The position numbers were made by a program, and so were the translations under genes. Shown here piece by piece: positions 1-8,104 of a stretch of DNA of 11,497 bases (the first letter of the stretch is position 1; every line of letters begins with the position of its first letter). The DNA is from Planctomycetota bacterium (lineage in GTDB: Bacteria > Planctomycetota > UBA1135 > GCA-002686595). The DNA lies in contig JACKHS010000047.1 of NCBI GenBank assembly GCA_020638875.1, positions 1-11,497 on the forward strand, read 5' to 3'. The notes beneath the pieces were generated by a model. It worked only from the letters and a program-made list of their open reading frames with translations, was not told the DNA's origin and made no database searches.

Positions 1-968
1 GAGCGAAGCCTGCGCGGGTCCGGCGGGTCGCGGAAGAGGATGCGCGAGGCGATCTGCTGCGTGGAGTCCCCGTCGAACGGCCGCTGCAGCGTCAGCAGCT
101 CGTAGAGCACGACGCCCAGGCTGAAGACGTCGGTGCGGTGGTCGAGCTCGGAGCGTTTGGCGCCGACCTGCTCGGGGCTCATGTAGAGCCAGGTGCCGGC
201 GATGTCGCCGCTCGCCGACACGGCCGTCTCGTCGGCGAGGCGCGCCAGGCCGAAGTCGGTGAGCTTGGGGCGACCGTCAGGCGTCAGCAGTACGTTTTGC
301 GGCTTCACGTCGCGGTGGATGACGCCGAGCTCGTGCGCGGCGTGCAGCGCATCGGCGAGGTCCGCGACGAGCCGCGCGACGTCGCGGTAGTAGCCCTCGG
401 GCAGCTCGTACTCCGCGCGGCGCTCGTCGAGCAGGTCGCGCAGCGTGCGGCCGCCCGCGACCAGCTCCTGCGCGATCCAGTGCCTTCCGTCGGCCTCCCC
501 GTGTCCACGCACGGCGACGATGCCCGGGTGCGCCAGCCGACCGCCCGCGCGCGCCTCGCGGGCGAAGAGCGCCAGGGTCTTCGCGTTGATGCGGTCCGGC
601 AGCACGAGCTTGAGCGCGACCGTGCGGTCGAGCGAGAGTTGCCGCGCCTCCCAAACCTCGCCCTGGCCGCCGCTCGCCAGGCGCCGGACGAGCTCGAAGT
701 CGCCGATGCGCTCGCCGGCGCGGGCGCCCTCGGCGTAGGCGGGCGCCTCGCGGTCCAGGCGGCCCTTGCCGAAGACGGCCAGCAGGTCGCCGGCCTTCTC
801 GTAGCCCTCGCGACAGCGCCGCAGCTCGTCGGCCAGCTCGGGGTGCGCGGCGCAGAGTTCGGCGAACGCGTCGTCGTCGTCCGCGTGGCTCTGGCCGACG
901 TAGCCGATCCAGATCTCGGAAGCGGAGCGCCCCCCCGTGCGAGCGGAGGCGGAGGTCGCGTCAGGCAT
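1..968 (-). CDS. Serine/threonine protein kinase, 3' end outside window
   Basis: The frame is open from an ATG at 966-968 down to the window edge (322 codons seen). After an N-terminal extension of about 90 residues (acidic DDDD run near 30-33, then AAHPELADELRRC at 40-52) comes a Hanks-type kinase domain. Visible motifs are the glycine-rich loop LASGGQGEVWEA (97-108), the ATP-binding lysine in VALK (K120), the catalytic loop HRDVKPQN (H218-N225), DFG (238-240), the activation-segment SPE (264-266) and the structural Asp in DVFSLG (D280). All key catalytic residues are present, so it should be active and phosphorylate Ser/Thr. Many bacterial relatives carry a membrane segment and sensor domain after the kinase; that part, if present, is not in the window. 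It starts 12 nt after the HIT gene on the same strand, so co-transcription is likely. A GAGAG stretch about 9 nt upstream of the ATG could be its ribosome binding site. The substrate is unknown. Confidence 0.93.
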   Translation of the reverse strand, partial: MPDATSASARTGGRSASEIWIGYVGQSHADDDDAFAELCAAHPELADELRRCREGYEKAGDLLAVFGKGRLDREAPAYAEGARAGERIGDFELVRRLASGGQGEVWEARQLSLDRTVALKLVLPDRINAKTLALFAREARAGGRLAHPGIVAVRGHGEADGRHWIAQELVAGGRTLRDLLDERRAEYELPEGYYRDVARLVADLADALHAAHELGVIHRDVKPQNVLLTPDGRPKLTDFGLARLADETAVSASGDIAGTWLYMSPEQVGAKRSELDHRTDVFSLGVVLYELLTLQRPFDGDSTQQIASRILFRDPPDPRRLR

Positions 969-980
969 GGGGGTGTTCTC

Positions 981-1364
981 TCAGGGCGCCAGCTTCGCCG
1001 CCACCGCCGCCTTCTCCGCGTCCGTCAGCACCGCCGCCGGCGGCATGCCCACCTCGTGGATCGTGTTCGTCGGGATCAGGTGCACGTGCACGTGCGGGAC
1101 CTCCCAGCCGATCACCGACACGACCACGCGCTTGCAGCCGAGGCGCTCGCGCAGCTTGGCCTCGACGGTGCGCACGGCGCTCCAGAGGGCGGCGTACTCG
1201 TCCGGCGCCATGTCGAAGAGGTAGCTCACCTCGCGTTTGGGGACGACGAGCGTGTGGCCGGCCTGCACGGGGCGGATGTCGAGGAAGGCGAGGTGGTGCT
1301 CGTCCTCCCACACCTTCTGGCAGGGGATCTCGCCGGCGAGGATCTTGGTGAAGACGGTGGCCAT
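981..1364 (-). CDS. HIT-family (histidine triad) nucleotide-binding protein
   Basis: This is a 127-residue protein, a normal length for HINT-like HIT proteins. The triad HVHVHLIP lies at 91-98 (H91, H93, H95), preceded by VIGWEVP. The N-terminal pattern FTKILAGEIPCQKVWED with LAFLDIRPVQAGHTLVVPK (residues 5-43) is typical of the HIT fold, where it forms the nucleotide-binding strands. Family members hydrolyse or transfer nucleotidyl groups (AMP-amino or AMP-lysine conjugates and related dinucleotides) in the cytoplasm; the exact substrate cannot be read from sequence. The ATG at 1362-1364 gives the complete N-terminal strand. No clear Shine-Dalgarno site precedes it. The gene lies just upstream of the kinase gene and is divergent from the pyrK-like gene. 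Confidence 0.93.
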   Translation of the reverse strand: MATVFTKILAGEIPCQKVWEDEHHLAFLDIRPVQAGHTLVVPKREVSYLFDMAPDEYAALWSAVRTVEAKLRERLGCKRVVVSVIGWEVPHVHVHLIPTNTIHEVGMPPAAVLTDAEKAAVAAKLAP

Positions 1365-1415
1365 GGGGGAGAGGGTAGCGCCGGCGCGCGCGGCCCACTA
1401 GAGTCGTCGGCCGCC

Positions 1416-2243
1416 ATGCCCGCCCCGCCCGACGACGCCCGCTCGCAGCGCTGCGAACTGATCGCGGTCGAGCGCTGCGGCGCCGACGGCGTGCGGATCG
1501 TCGTGCGGCCCGAGGAGCGCCTGCCGCGGCTGCGCGGCGCGCGCTTCTTCATGCTGCGGCGCGAGGACGACCTGTCGCCGCGCATCCCGCGGCCGTTCTC
1601 GCTGTACCGCCAGGAGGGCGACACGCTCGAGTTCCTCGTCAAGGTGATGGGGCGCGGCACGCGCGCGCTGGCGGCGTCGCGGCCGGGCGACGCGCTGCGC
1701 CTCGTCGGACCGCTCGGCAACGGCTGGCCGGACTTCGAGCCCGACCGCGCGATCGTGATGCTCGCCGGCGGTATCGGCTCGGCGCCCTTCTTCGTCGGCG
1801 TGAAGGACGCGCTCGTCGCCGGCGTGCTGGCCGCGGACGTGACGCTGATCTACGGGGCGGCGAGCGCCGGCTACCTGTACGACTTCGAGCGCTTCGAGGA
1901 GCTCGGCGTGCGCGTGCTCGCCGCGACCGACGACGGCAGCCGCGGCTTCCACGGCAACGTGCTGCAGTGCCTCGCCGCCGAGCAGGAGGCGGGCCGCATC
2001 CCCGACGACGCGCGCCTGTACGCGTGCGGCCCGGGCCCGATGCTGCGCGCGGTCGAGCGCCACGCGCGCGCCGCGCACGTGGAGGCGTGGGTGAGCCTCG
2101 AGGAGCTGATGGGCTGCGGCGTCGGCATCTGCAACGGCTGCCCGGTGCCCACGCGACCGGACGGTCCGCTGGGGAGCTGGGGCAACGCCAAGTGCTGCGT
2201 CGAGGGGCCGGTCTTCTCGGTCGACGCGGTCACGCTGGTCTGA
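1416..2243 (+). CDS. pyrK: PyrK-type dihydroorotate dehydrogenase electron-transfer subunit (FAD/[2Fe-2S] flavoprotein)
   Basis: This 275-residue ferredoxin-reductase-like protein has the PyrK layout. The FAD-binding motif RPFSLY is at 59-64, followed by GRGTRAL (79-85) and GPLGNGW (98-104). The NAD-binding half has LAGGIGSAPF (116-125), ATDDGSRGFHG (170-180) and ACGPGPML (203-210). The C-terminal cluster-binding segment has GCGVGICNGC (Cys 234, 239, 242) and CVEGPVF (Cys 261, next to Cys 260), which matches the spacing of the PyrK [2Fe-2S] ligands. The family passes electrons between a PyrD-type partner and NAD+. No pyrD is in the window, so the partner may be elsewhere, or the protein may serve another enzyme such as the downstream radical SAM protein. 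The frame is open far upstream, but the ATG at 1416 gives the expected N-terminus and avoids overlapping the divergent HIT gene. Confidence 0.9.
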   Translation: MPAPPDDARSQRCELIAVERCGADGVRIVVRPEERLPRLRGARFFMLRREDDLSPRIPRPFSLYRQEGDTLEFLVKVMGRGTRALAASRPGDALRLVGPLGNGWPDFEPDRAIVMLAGGIGSAPFFVGVKDALVAGVLAADVTLIYGAASAGYLYDFERFEELGVRVLAATDDGSRGFHGNVLQCLAAEQEAGRIPDDARLYACGPGPMLRAVERHARAAHVEAWVSLEELMGCGVGICNGCPVPTRPDGPLGSWGNAKCCVEGPVFSVDAVTLV

Positions 2244-2352
2244 GCGCGCGGCGCGGCCCTTGCGAGTCTGGCACGGGCCCGCCCGGGGCCTTCAGCTCGC
2301 GCCGCGATCGGTCGATCCGCGCCCTGGTCCCCGCACCCCGACCCCGCCCCGC

Positions 2353-3351
2353 ATGGCCAGCTCCAGCACCTCCTACGTCGCCACCGTCGAGTCCGTCTCG
2401 ACCTGCCCGGTCAACTGCGAGATGTGCCCCGTCTCGCGCGCGGACGTCGCGCAGCCGAAGGCGCAGCTCATGTCGCTCGAGACGGCCGCCATCGTGGCGA
2501 CGCGCCTCAAGCACGAGTTCGACGTCGACTTCGTCGCGTGGGGCAACTGGGGCGAGCCGCTGGTGCACCCGCAGATGGTCGAGCTCACGCGCGTGTTCGC
2601 GCGCGTCGGCCTGCGCAACCAGTTCCTGAGCACGAGCCTCTCGGTCAAGATCGACGCGGACGCGCTCGTCGAGAGCGACCTCGCGCAGCTCGACGTGTCG
2701 CTCTCGGGCATCACCGCCGAGGTCTACAACGTCGGCCACAAGGACGGGAAGTGGGACCTGATCCGGCGCAACCTCGAGGCGCTCTCCGACGCCGTGCGCC
2801 GCAAGCCGGGTCGCCTCGCCGTCGCGATCCGCTGGCACCGCTACAAGCACAACGAGCACCAGCTCGAGGCCGCGCGCGCGTGGGCGCACGAGCTGGGCTT
2901 CGACTTCAAGCCGTACTTCGCGCACATCGGCGGCATCGACGCGCTGCGCGACTGGGACCGCGGCACGCTGCCGCAGGACAAGGTCGACTTCGTGCGCGAG
3001 CACGTCTTCCTCGAGTTCGTCGAGCACGTCATCGCCCAGCACGTCGGTGAGACGAGCTGCCCGATGAACCGCAACCTGATCGTGCACCCCGACGGGCGGC
3101 TGCTGCACTGCTGCGCGCTGATGGCGTCGCACCAGAGCGGCGCGGACCTGCTGCGCGAGTCGCGCGAGGCGCTCGTGCGCTTCAAGGAGGGGCCCAACCC
3201 CTACTGCGCGGAGTGCCTCGCCAAGGGCTGGGCCGGCTTCACGCACTCGTCGAAGACCGAGGCCGACCTGCGCGCGCCGTTGCCCGCGCCCGCGCCGCGC
3301 GCGAGCGGGTTGCGGATCCTCGCGCAGGGCGCCGCGGCGCCGCGCGGCTGA
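2353..3351 (+). CDS. Radical SAM protein with SPASM/Twitch-like C-terminus
   Basis: This is a 332-residue protein counted from the ATG at 2353. The radical SAM motif CPVNCEMC (C18, C22, C25; CX3CX2C) holds the SAM-binding [4Fe-4S] cluster. A GEP motif (67-69, in WGNWGEPLVHP) and a strand DVSLSGI (114-120) fit the radical SAM barrel. The C-terminal part has C236-X11-G-X4-C253 (C254 adjacent), then C285-X2-C288. This resembles a reduced SPASM or Twitch domain able to hold one auxiliary Fe-S cluster. Such enzymes often modify peptides or carry out difficult oxidations, but no substrate gene is visible and the product is unknown. A TTG at 2260 is in frame, but the extra 31 residues are Pro/Arg-rich and look untranslated. 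The gene follows the pyrK-like gene by 109 bp on the same strand. The tail (305-332) is Ala/Pro-rich and probably disordered. Confidence 0.9.
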   Translation: MASSSTSYVATVESVSTCPVNCEMCPVSRADVAQPKAQLMSLETAAIVATRLKHEFDVDFVAWGNWGEPLVHPQMVELTRVFARVGLRNQFLSTSLSVKIDADALVESDLAQLDVSLSGITAEVYNVGHKDGKWDLIRRNLEALSDAVRRKPGRLAVAIRWHRYKHNEHQLEAARAWAHELGFDFKPYFAHIGGIDALRDWDRGTLPQDKVDFVREHVFLEFVEHVIAQHVGETSCPMNRNLIVHPDGRLLHCCALMASHQSGADLLRESREALVRFKEGPNPYCAECLAKGWAGFTHSSKTEADLRAPLPAPAPRASGLRILAQGAAAPRG

Positions 3352-3358
3352 GCGCGGC

Positions 3359-6016
3359 TCAGTCGCTCGACGACGGACCGGCGCTCGGCTCGAGCTTCGC
3401 GATCTCCTCGAGCGCCGTGCGCAGGCGCTTGGACGTCTCGAGGCGCAGCTCGGGCGCCATGTCGGTCTGCTTCGGCAGCAGCGCGAGCGCGCGTTCGAAG
3501 TACGGCTTGGCGGCGAGCTCCTGCTGGGTCTGCAGCAACACCTCGGCGAACTCCATCTGCGCCGTGAAGGAGTCCTTCAACGCGTCGGCGGCTTCGTGCA
3601 GGTAGTCGTAGGCCTCGACGTACTGCTTGCGCTGCTTGAGGAGCATGCCGAGCAGGAACTTGGTCTGCGCGTGGTCGGGCTCGAGCTCGAGCACCTTGCG
3701 CGCCCAGTGCTCGGCCGGCTCGTAGTCGCCGCGGTCGTTGTCGATCGTGGCGAGCATGAGGAGCACGACCGGGTCGTTGCGGTGCACCTGCTCGGCGACG
3801 CGCGAGAGCAGCCCCTCGAGCTCGCCCTTGGGGCGCAGGCGGTACGCCACGAGGAAGGGCTGCAGCGCGGCTTCGGGCTGGTTCGAGTCGAGCAGCAGCG
3901 AGGCCAGGTTGTAGTGCGCCTCGAAGCTCTGCGGCAGCAGCTCGGTCGCCGCGCCCAGCGCCTGGACCGCTTCCTTGCGCCGGTCCAGCGCGATGAGCGC
4001 CTTGCCGCGGTGCAGGTACGCGGGGCCGTACTCGGGGCTGACCGCGATGGCCTCGTCGAAGCGCTGCAGCGCCTCGGCCGGGCGCCCGCCCTTCGCCGCC
4101 GCGATGCCGAGCATCACGAGCGGGTCGGGGTCCCGCGGGTTGCGCGCGTGCAGCGGCCCGGCGACGTCCACCGCGTCCTGGTCGTGTCCGGCCTCGAGCA
4201 GCGCGCGCGCGAGGAAGACGAGGTCGCGGTACGCGCCGTTACGCAGCTCCGCGCTGCGCCGGAAGTGCGTCGCGGCGGTCTCCCACTCCTCGATGCGGAC
4301 CATCAGGAGGCCCATGTCGAAGTGCGCCTCGGGCGACTTGTCGTTCAGCTCGAGCGCGCGTCGCAGCGCGCGGCCGGCCTCGTTGGGGTCGCCCGCCTCG
4401 AGCCACGTCATGCCGCGGCCGATCCAGCCGCGCTCGTTGTCGGGCCACTTCTGGATCACGCGGTCGAAGACGACGCGCGGCGTCGCGTAGTCGTGGAACG
4501 GGTCGAACTCGGTCTCGTAGAGCAGCGCCCAGCCGAGGCCGAGGTTCGTCTGCAGGAAGTCGTCGTCGGTGGCGAAGATGTCCGTCCCGCCCTGCGTCGA
4601 CTCGGCGAGCAGGTCCATCGCGGTGTCGAAGCAGCGGTGCGCCTCCCGCAGGTCGTCCGGCTGACGTCGCTCGCCGTAGCGCGTCAGCAGCACGCGCCCG
4701 AGCCCCCAGTAGACGTTGGGGTTGCGCGGGTTCTGCGCCACGGCCGTGCGGAACAGGCGCTCCTCGTCGTGCCAGTCCGCGACGCGCAGCGCGCCGCGCA
4801 CGCCGTAGCCGAGCGCCGCGAGCACCACCACCGCGATGCCGAGGTGGCGCGGCAGCCGCGTGAGCGACACCCACGCGAGCAGCGTCGTGAAGCCCAGCAC
4901 CGATACGAACAGGAAGCGATCGGACAGCGGGAAGGCGCCGACCGAGTTCGCGCGCAGGAGCAGCGGCGCGATGCCCGCAGGCACGAACAGGAGCAGCGCG
5001 AGGGCCGTCCCGCAGCGCCGCAGCCACGCCCATAGCGCGAGCCCCGCGAACAGCAGCGTTGCGCCGGCCGCGACCCAGAGCGTCAGCGCGCCGGCCGGCA
5101 GCTCGGGCTGGAAGGGGCGGAAGAGGTTGAGCTCGGCCGGCCAGGCGAGCAGGCCCAGCGCGCCGCCGAACAGCTCGAGCCGCAGCGACGCCAGGCGCGC
5201 GAAGCCGACGCCGAAGCCGGTCGTGCTGCGGTCGAAGCCCGCCATCAGGTCGCCGAAGACCGCCACGCGCACGCCCCAGTACGCGACGAGCGCGAGCGCG
5301 AGCGGCGCGTAGGTCGGCAGCAGGCGCGGCGCCGGCGCGCCCGCGTCCGCCGAGCGGCGCGCCACGCGCCGCCCGAGGTCGAGCGCCACCGCGAGCGGCA
5401 GGATCGCGACCGCCGCGTCCTTCGAGAGCAGCGCGAGCAGGAACCAGACGCCCGCGGCCCAGGGCGCGCCGCCGGCGCGCGCGTCGCGCCAGCGCAGGAA
5501 CGCGTTCAGCGCCAGGAAGCCGAACAGCGCGAAGACGCAGTCGTGCAGCGCGGAGATCCACGCCACGCTCTCGACGTGCAGCGGATGCAGCGCGAACAGC
5601 AGGCCGCCCGCGAAGCCCACGGTCTCGTCGCGCGTGATGCGCACCGCGAGGCGCCACGCCGCCAGGCACGCCAGCGCGAAGACCGCCAGGCTGAGCGCGT
5701 GGAAGGCCCACGGATCGCCGCCGCCGAAGACCCACGCCGCCGTCATCAGCACCATCGTGAGCGGCCGGTAGTAGCCCACGAGCTTGGCCTCGTCCTGGTC
5801 GAGGAAGTCCCAGTACGAGCTCGAGAAGAGCTGCGGCAGGTGCTCGAAGCTCGCGATCTGCGGGTTGCTCTCGACGACGAGCAGGTCGTCGTAGACGTAC
5901 TCGCCCTGCAAGCTCGTGCGATAGACGAGCAGCAGCGCGACGACGAGGACGACGGCGCGCAGCCAGGCAGGCACGCGGTGCGGCGCGGGAGAGTCTGCGG
6001 AGGGGGCGGCGGACAT
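3359..6016 (-). CDS. TMTC-like membrane protein: GT-C glycosyltransferase-type N-terminus with C-terminal TPRs
   Basis: This is an 885-residue protein. The first 410 or so residues are hydrophobic, with roughly ten membrane segments, starting near 19-32. The first extracytoplasmic loop has YVYDDLLVVESNPQI with the acidic pair D43-D44, followed by GYYRPLTM (81-88) and LLFALHPLHVESVAWI (139-154); SDRFLF is at 365-370. This set is typical of TMTC proteins and their bacterial relatives, whose GT-C fold uses lipid-linked sugars; eukaryotic TMTCs are O-mannosyltransferases. From about 433 to 865 there are ten or eleven tetratricopeptide repeats (for example PDPLVMLGIAAAKGGRPAEA), probably on the outer face, binding the acceptor protein. 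The reaction in this organism is inferred, not shown. The ATG at 6014-6016 is preceded by AGAGG 4 nt away. The gene ends 7 bp from the convergent radical SAM gene. A purely scaffolding TPR role is possible. Confidence 0.87.
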   Translation of the reverse strand: MSAAPSADSPAPHRVPAWLRAVVLVVALLLVYRTSLQGEYVYDDLLVVESNPQIASFEHLPQLFSSSYWDFLDQDEAKLVGYYRPLTMVLMTAAWVFGGGDPWAFHALSLAVFALACLAAWRLAVRITRDETVGFAGGLLFALHPLHVESVAWISALHDCVFALFGFLALNAFLRWRDARAGGAPWAAGVWFLLALLSKDAAVAILPLAVALDLGRRVARRSADAGAPAPRLLPTYAPLALALVAYWGVRVAVFGDLMAGFDRSTTGFGVGFARLASLRLELFGGALGLLAWPAELNLFRPFQPELPAGALTLWVAAGATLLFAGLALWAWLRRCGTALALLLFVPAGIAPLLLRANSVGAFPLSDRFLFVSVLGFTTLLAWVSLTRLPRHLGIAVVVLAALGYGVRGALRVADWHDEERLFRTAVAQNPRNPNVYWGLGRVLLTRYGERRQPDDLREAHRCFDTAMDLLAESTQGGTDIFATDDDFLQTNLGLGWALLYETEFDPFHDYATPRVVFDRVIQKWPDNERGWIGRGMTWLEAGDPNEAGRALRRALELNDKSPEAHFDMGLLMVRIEEWETAATHFRRSAELRNGAYRDLVFLARALLEAGHDQDAVDVAGPLHARNPRDPDPLVMLGIAAAKGGRPAEALQRFDEAIAVSPEYGPAYLHRGKALIALDRRKEAVQALGAATELLPQSFEAHYNLASLLLDSNQPEAALQPFLVAYRLRPKGELEGLLSRVAEQVHRNDPVVLLMLATIDNDRGDYEPAEHWARKVLELEPDHAQTKFLLGMLLKQRKQYVEAYDYLHEAADALKDSFTAQMEFAEVLLQTQQELAAKPYFERALALLPKQTDMAPELRLETSKRLRTALEEIAKLEPSAGPSSSD

Positions 6017-6148
6017 GGCCCTCTGTTACGCAGCCGCGCGGGGGCGCGCTACCCTCCGCTCGCGGAATCTCGAGCGGCGTGCGCGGTCGCACGCGGGGTC
6101 GAGCGCGGGCGCACGCTCGACGCGCGCAGCGCCCCGCCCGGAACGCAG

Positions 6149-6176
6149 CGGAGGGGCCGCTCGCGCGGCCCCTCCG
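6149..6176 (-). terminator. Hairpin downstream of matrixin copy A
   Basis: A perfect 12-bp inverted repeat (CGGAGGGGCCGC, loop TCGC, GCGGCCCCTCCG) lies about 30 nt past the stop codon of the protease gene. There is no proper T-run after it on the minus strand (CTGCGTTCC), so it may be a weak or factor-assisted terminator, or may protect the mRNA 3' end. A comparable hairpin sits at nearly the same distance after copy B. Confidence 0.6.
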
Positions 6177-6206
6177 GGATCGTTCACGGTGCTCGCGGCG
6201 TTCAGC

Positions 6207-7595
6207 TCACGGGCAGATCGTCATGTCGAGCGCGTCGGACAGGTTGAAGCCCGAGCCGCCGGCCGCCGGATCGCGGTACCAGAACTGCACGAACCACTGC
6301 GTGCCCGAAGCCCACTGGCCGCTGCCCGACGCGACCGGAGCCGCGCCCCAGTTCACCGGCATGCTGACGTCGCCGAAGGCGTCGGCTTGCTTGGGCGAGA
6401 AGCGGTAGACGCCCAGGCCGCCGCTCGCGACGCACAGGATGCCGTCGCCGAAGGCCGAGGAGACCTGCGAGCCGCCGTAGAAGAAGATGCCGAACTGGTT
6501 CGGCGGGACGCCGTAGCACGCGAGCGTGAAGTCGTTCGCCGCGACGCTCGGCAGGCCCACCGAGTCGATCACCGCGCCGGAGCCCACCGAGTTGGGGGAG
6601 CTGACGCAGTAGTTCGAGGGGCTCAGGCAAGTCGGGCCGCTGGGCTGCAGGTCGGTCGGCCAGGCGTTCGACAGGTCGTCGTTCGCCGTGCCGTCGTTGC
6701 GCACGAGCACGTCGCCGGGGCCGGCCGTGCTCGGCACGTTGCACACGAGCTGCGTGCCGCCGTTCGTCGAGGTCAGGTTCGTGACCTTGATCGGCGTCCC
6801 GGTGCCGCCGCTCGAGCCCTGCGTGAACCAGACCTGGTTGCTGGTGCTGGCGAAGTTCGCGCCGGTGATCGTGATCTGGTTGCCCACGACCGTCACGCCG
6901 GTGATGCGCGGCTTGTTGCCGGCCTTCACGCCGTACACGGCCTGCACGCCGGCGATGTCGTCGGACGAGATCGAGCGCTGCGTCACGCCCGAGCCCGAGA
7001 TCGCGGGCTGCATCGTGGCGCCCGTCGCGGTCGAGTGGTCGAGGCCCAGCGCGTGGCCGTACTCGTGGCAGGCGACGCCCTGGATGTCGATGCGCGAGCC
7101 GATGTTGGTGTCCGGGCCGTCGTCCCAGGTCCAACCCGAGTAGTACTTGATGCGCCAGCCGTCGGAGATCGGCGTCTCGGTGAAGGCCAGCACGCCGCCG
7201 CTCGAGCCGGAGAGCTCGGAGTGCACGTTGCTGTTCGTGGTGCCCTCGCTGGTGGCGAGGCCCTGGAAGCTGGCGTCGAAGTTCGCGCCGCCCGAGCCGA
7301 GCCCGTTGGGCTGGTGCGGGTCGCCCGAACCGTCGCCGTGCAGCTCGCTGCCCCACTCGACCGAGGCCTTCCAGATCGCCACGACGGCGCCCTGGTAGCC
7401 CGGGAACGACGGATCGGGCGTCGTGTTGTCGTTGGCGGTCGAGTCGGTGAAGTTGTTGAACACGCGGAAGTCGCGTTGCGACTGCGACAGGCTGCCGCCC
7501 AGCAGCGTGAACGCGCCGGCGTCCTGCGCGGGGACGAGCAGCAGCGCGCCGAGGCCGACGGCCAGCGCGGGGAGGATCAGGTGTTTGGTCTGCAT
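6207..7595 (-). CDS. Secreted matrixin-type zinc metalloprotease, copy A
   Basis: This is a 462-residue protein. Residues 1-28 form a signal peptide (MQTKH, hydrophobic core, likely cut after AGA). The catalytic region carries the zinc motif HEYGHALGLDH (H177, E178, H181, H187) and the Met-turn Met195 in GATMQP, the metzincin/matrixin signature. No cysteine-switch pro-domain (PRCGxPD type) is visible. A TIG/IPT-like beta domain spans about 229-305 (PRITGVTVVGNQITITGANF onward). A C-terminal domain (about 325-462), with NQFGIFFYGG, FGDGILCVASGGLGVYRF and WYRDPAAGGSGFNLSDAL, resembles one I associate with many secreted planctomycete proteins; its role is unknown (perhaps surface attachment). 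The start is supported by AGGAG 8 nt upstream. It follows the small exported-protein gene by 14 bp. Copy B is about 80% identical by eye. Asp186 and Gln196 differ from copy B (Gly, Tyr). Confidence 0.9.
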   Translation of the reverse strand: MQTKHLILPALAVGLGALLLVPAQDAGAFTLLGGSLSQSQRDFRVFNNFTDSTANDNTTPDPSFPGYQGAVVAIWKASVEWGSELHGDGSGDPHQPNGLGSGGANFDASFQGLATSEGTTNSNVHSELSGSSGGVLAFTETPISDGWRIKYYSGWTWDDGPDTNIGSRIDIQGVACHEYGHALGLDHSTATGATMQPAISGSGVTQRSISSDDIAGVQAVYGVKAGNKPRITGVTVVGNQITITGANFASTSNQVWFTQGSSGGTGTPIKVTNLTSTNGGTQLVCNVPSTAGPGDVLVRNDGTANDDLSNAWPTDLQPSGPTCLSPSNYCVSSPNSVGSGAVIDSVGLPSVAANDFTLACYGVPPNQFGIFFYGGSQVSSAFGDGILCVASGGLGVYRFSPKQADAFGDVSMPVNWGAAPVASGSGQWASGTQWFVQFWYRDPAAGGSGFNLSDALDMTICP

Positions 7596-8104
7596 GGCTC
7601 TCGCTCCTGCTACTTCTGGGCGTTCTTGAGCTCGGTGACGTTCTCGTCGAGCGTCGAGAGCAGGACGTTGTCGCTGATCGCGTAGCCTTCGCCGCGACCG
7701 AGGACGACCTTGCCCTGGCGGCCGGTCGCGGTGCGGAAGAGCCCGCCGTGCGAGGCGTAGAGCGCGTCGGCCTCGAGGTCGCCGCCCATGTTCTCGCTGT
7801 GCTTGTAGAAGACGACCACTTCGTTGCCGAGCTTGGTGTCCTCGTCCGAGGGGGCCTCGGAGTTCCACACGCCGTCGGTGTCGTTGACGAAACCGCCGGG
7901 GTAGGTGACGACCGCGGTGAGCTCCTTGCCGTCGACGAGCGAGCGGCCCTTCACGGTCAGGTGCGTGAAGTACAGCTCGGGGCCGTCGATCGGGTGGTCG
8001 ATGCGGATCACTTCCTTCTTGGTGATCTCGCCGAGCACGGCGTTGTCGGTCTTGGCGACCATCTGGTCGAGCGTCAGGCGTTCGATCTGGGCGGTGCCCA
8101 GGGC
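7569..8104. repeat. 536-bp direct repeat, copy A
   Basis: This tract matches 9767-10302 base for base by eye, at a constant offset of 2198 bp, except for one position (T8081 against C10279, a synonymous GAA/GAG change). It covers the mature region of the small exported protein, the intergenic ribosome binding site and the first nine or so codons of the protease. It ends abruptly at the signal-peptide coding region of the small gene (8105). Similarity continues, with more mismatches, into the protease gene. Confidence 0.95.
7604..7608 (-). promoter_or_regulatory. Ribosome binding site of matrixin copy A
   Basis: AGGAG on the minus strand lies 8 nt before the ATG at 7593-7595, in the 14-bp gap after the small gene. 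It fixes the protease start even though the frame stays open far upstream. It is identical in copy B and lies inside the conserved repeat. Confidence 0.75.

Noticed and set aside
138..1415. Upstream in-frame extension of the pyrK-like gene into a 701-residue protein
   Set aside because: This stretch is antisense to the kinase and HIT genes, which have complete family motifs; the ATG at 1416 gives a normal PyrK length.
3596..5035. 479-residue plus-strand open frame
   Set aside because: It is antisense to the TMTC-like gene, with low-complexity Arg/Val/Ala composition typical of shadow frames at high GC.
6015..7685. Long plus-strand open frame (556 aa) opposite matrixin A, and its counterpart at 8267-9883 with the same C-terminal end
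   Set aside because: Both are Arg/Ala/Val-rich antisense shadows of the metalloprotease genes. Their shared ends only reflect the 536-bp repeat and do not show conservation of a protein.
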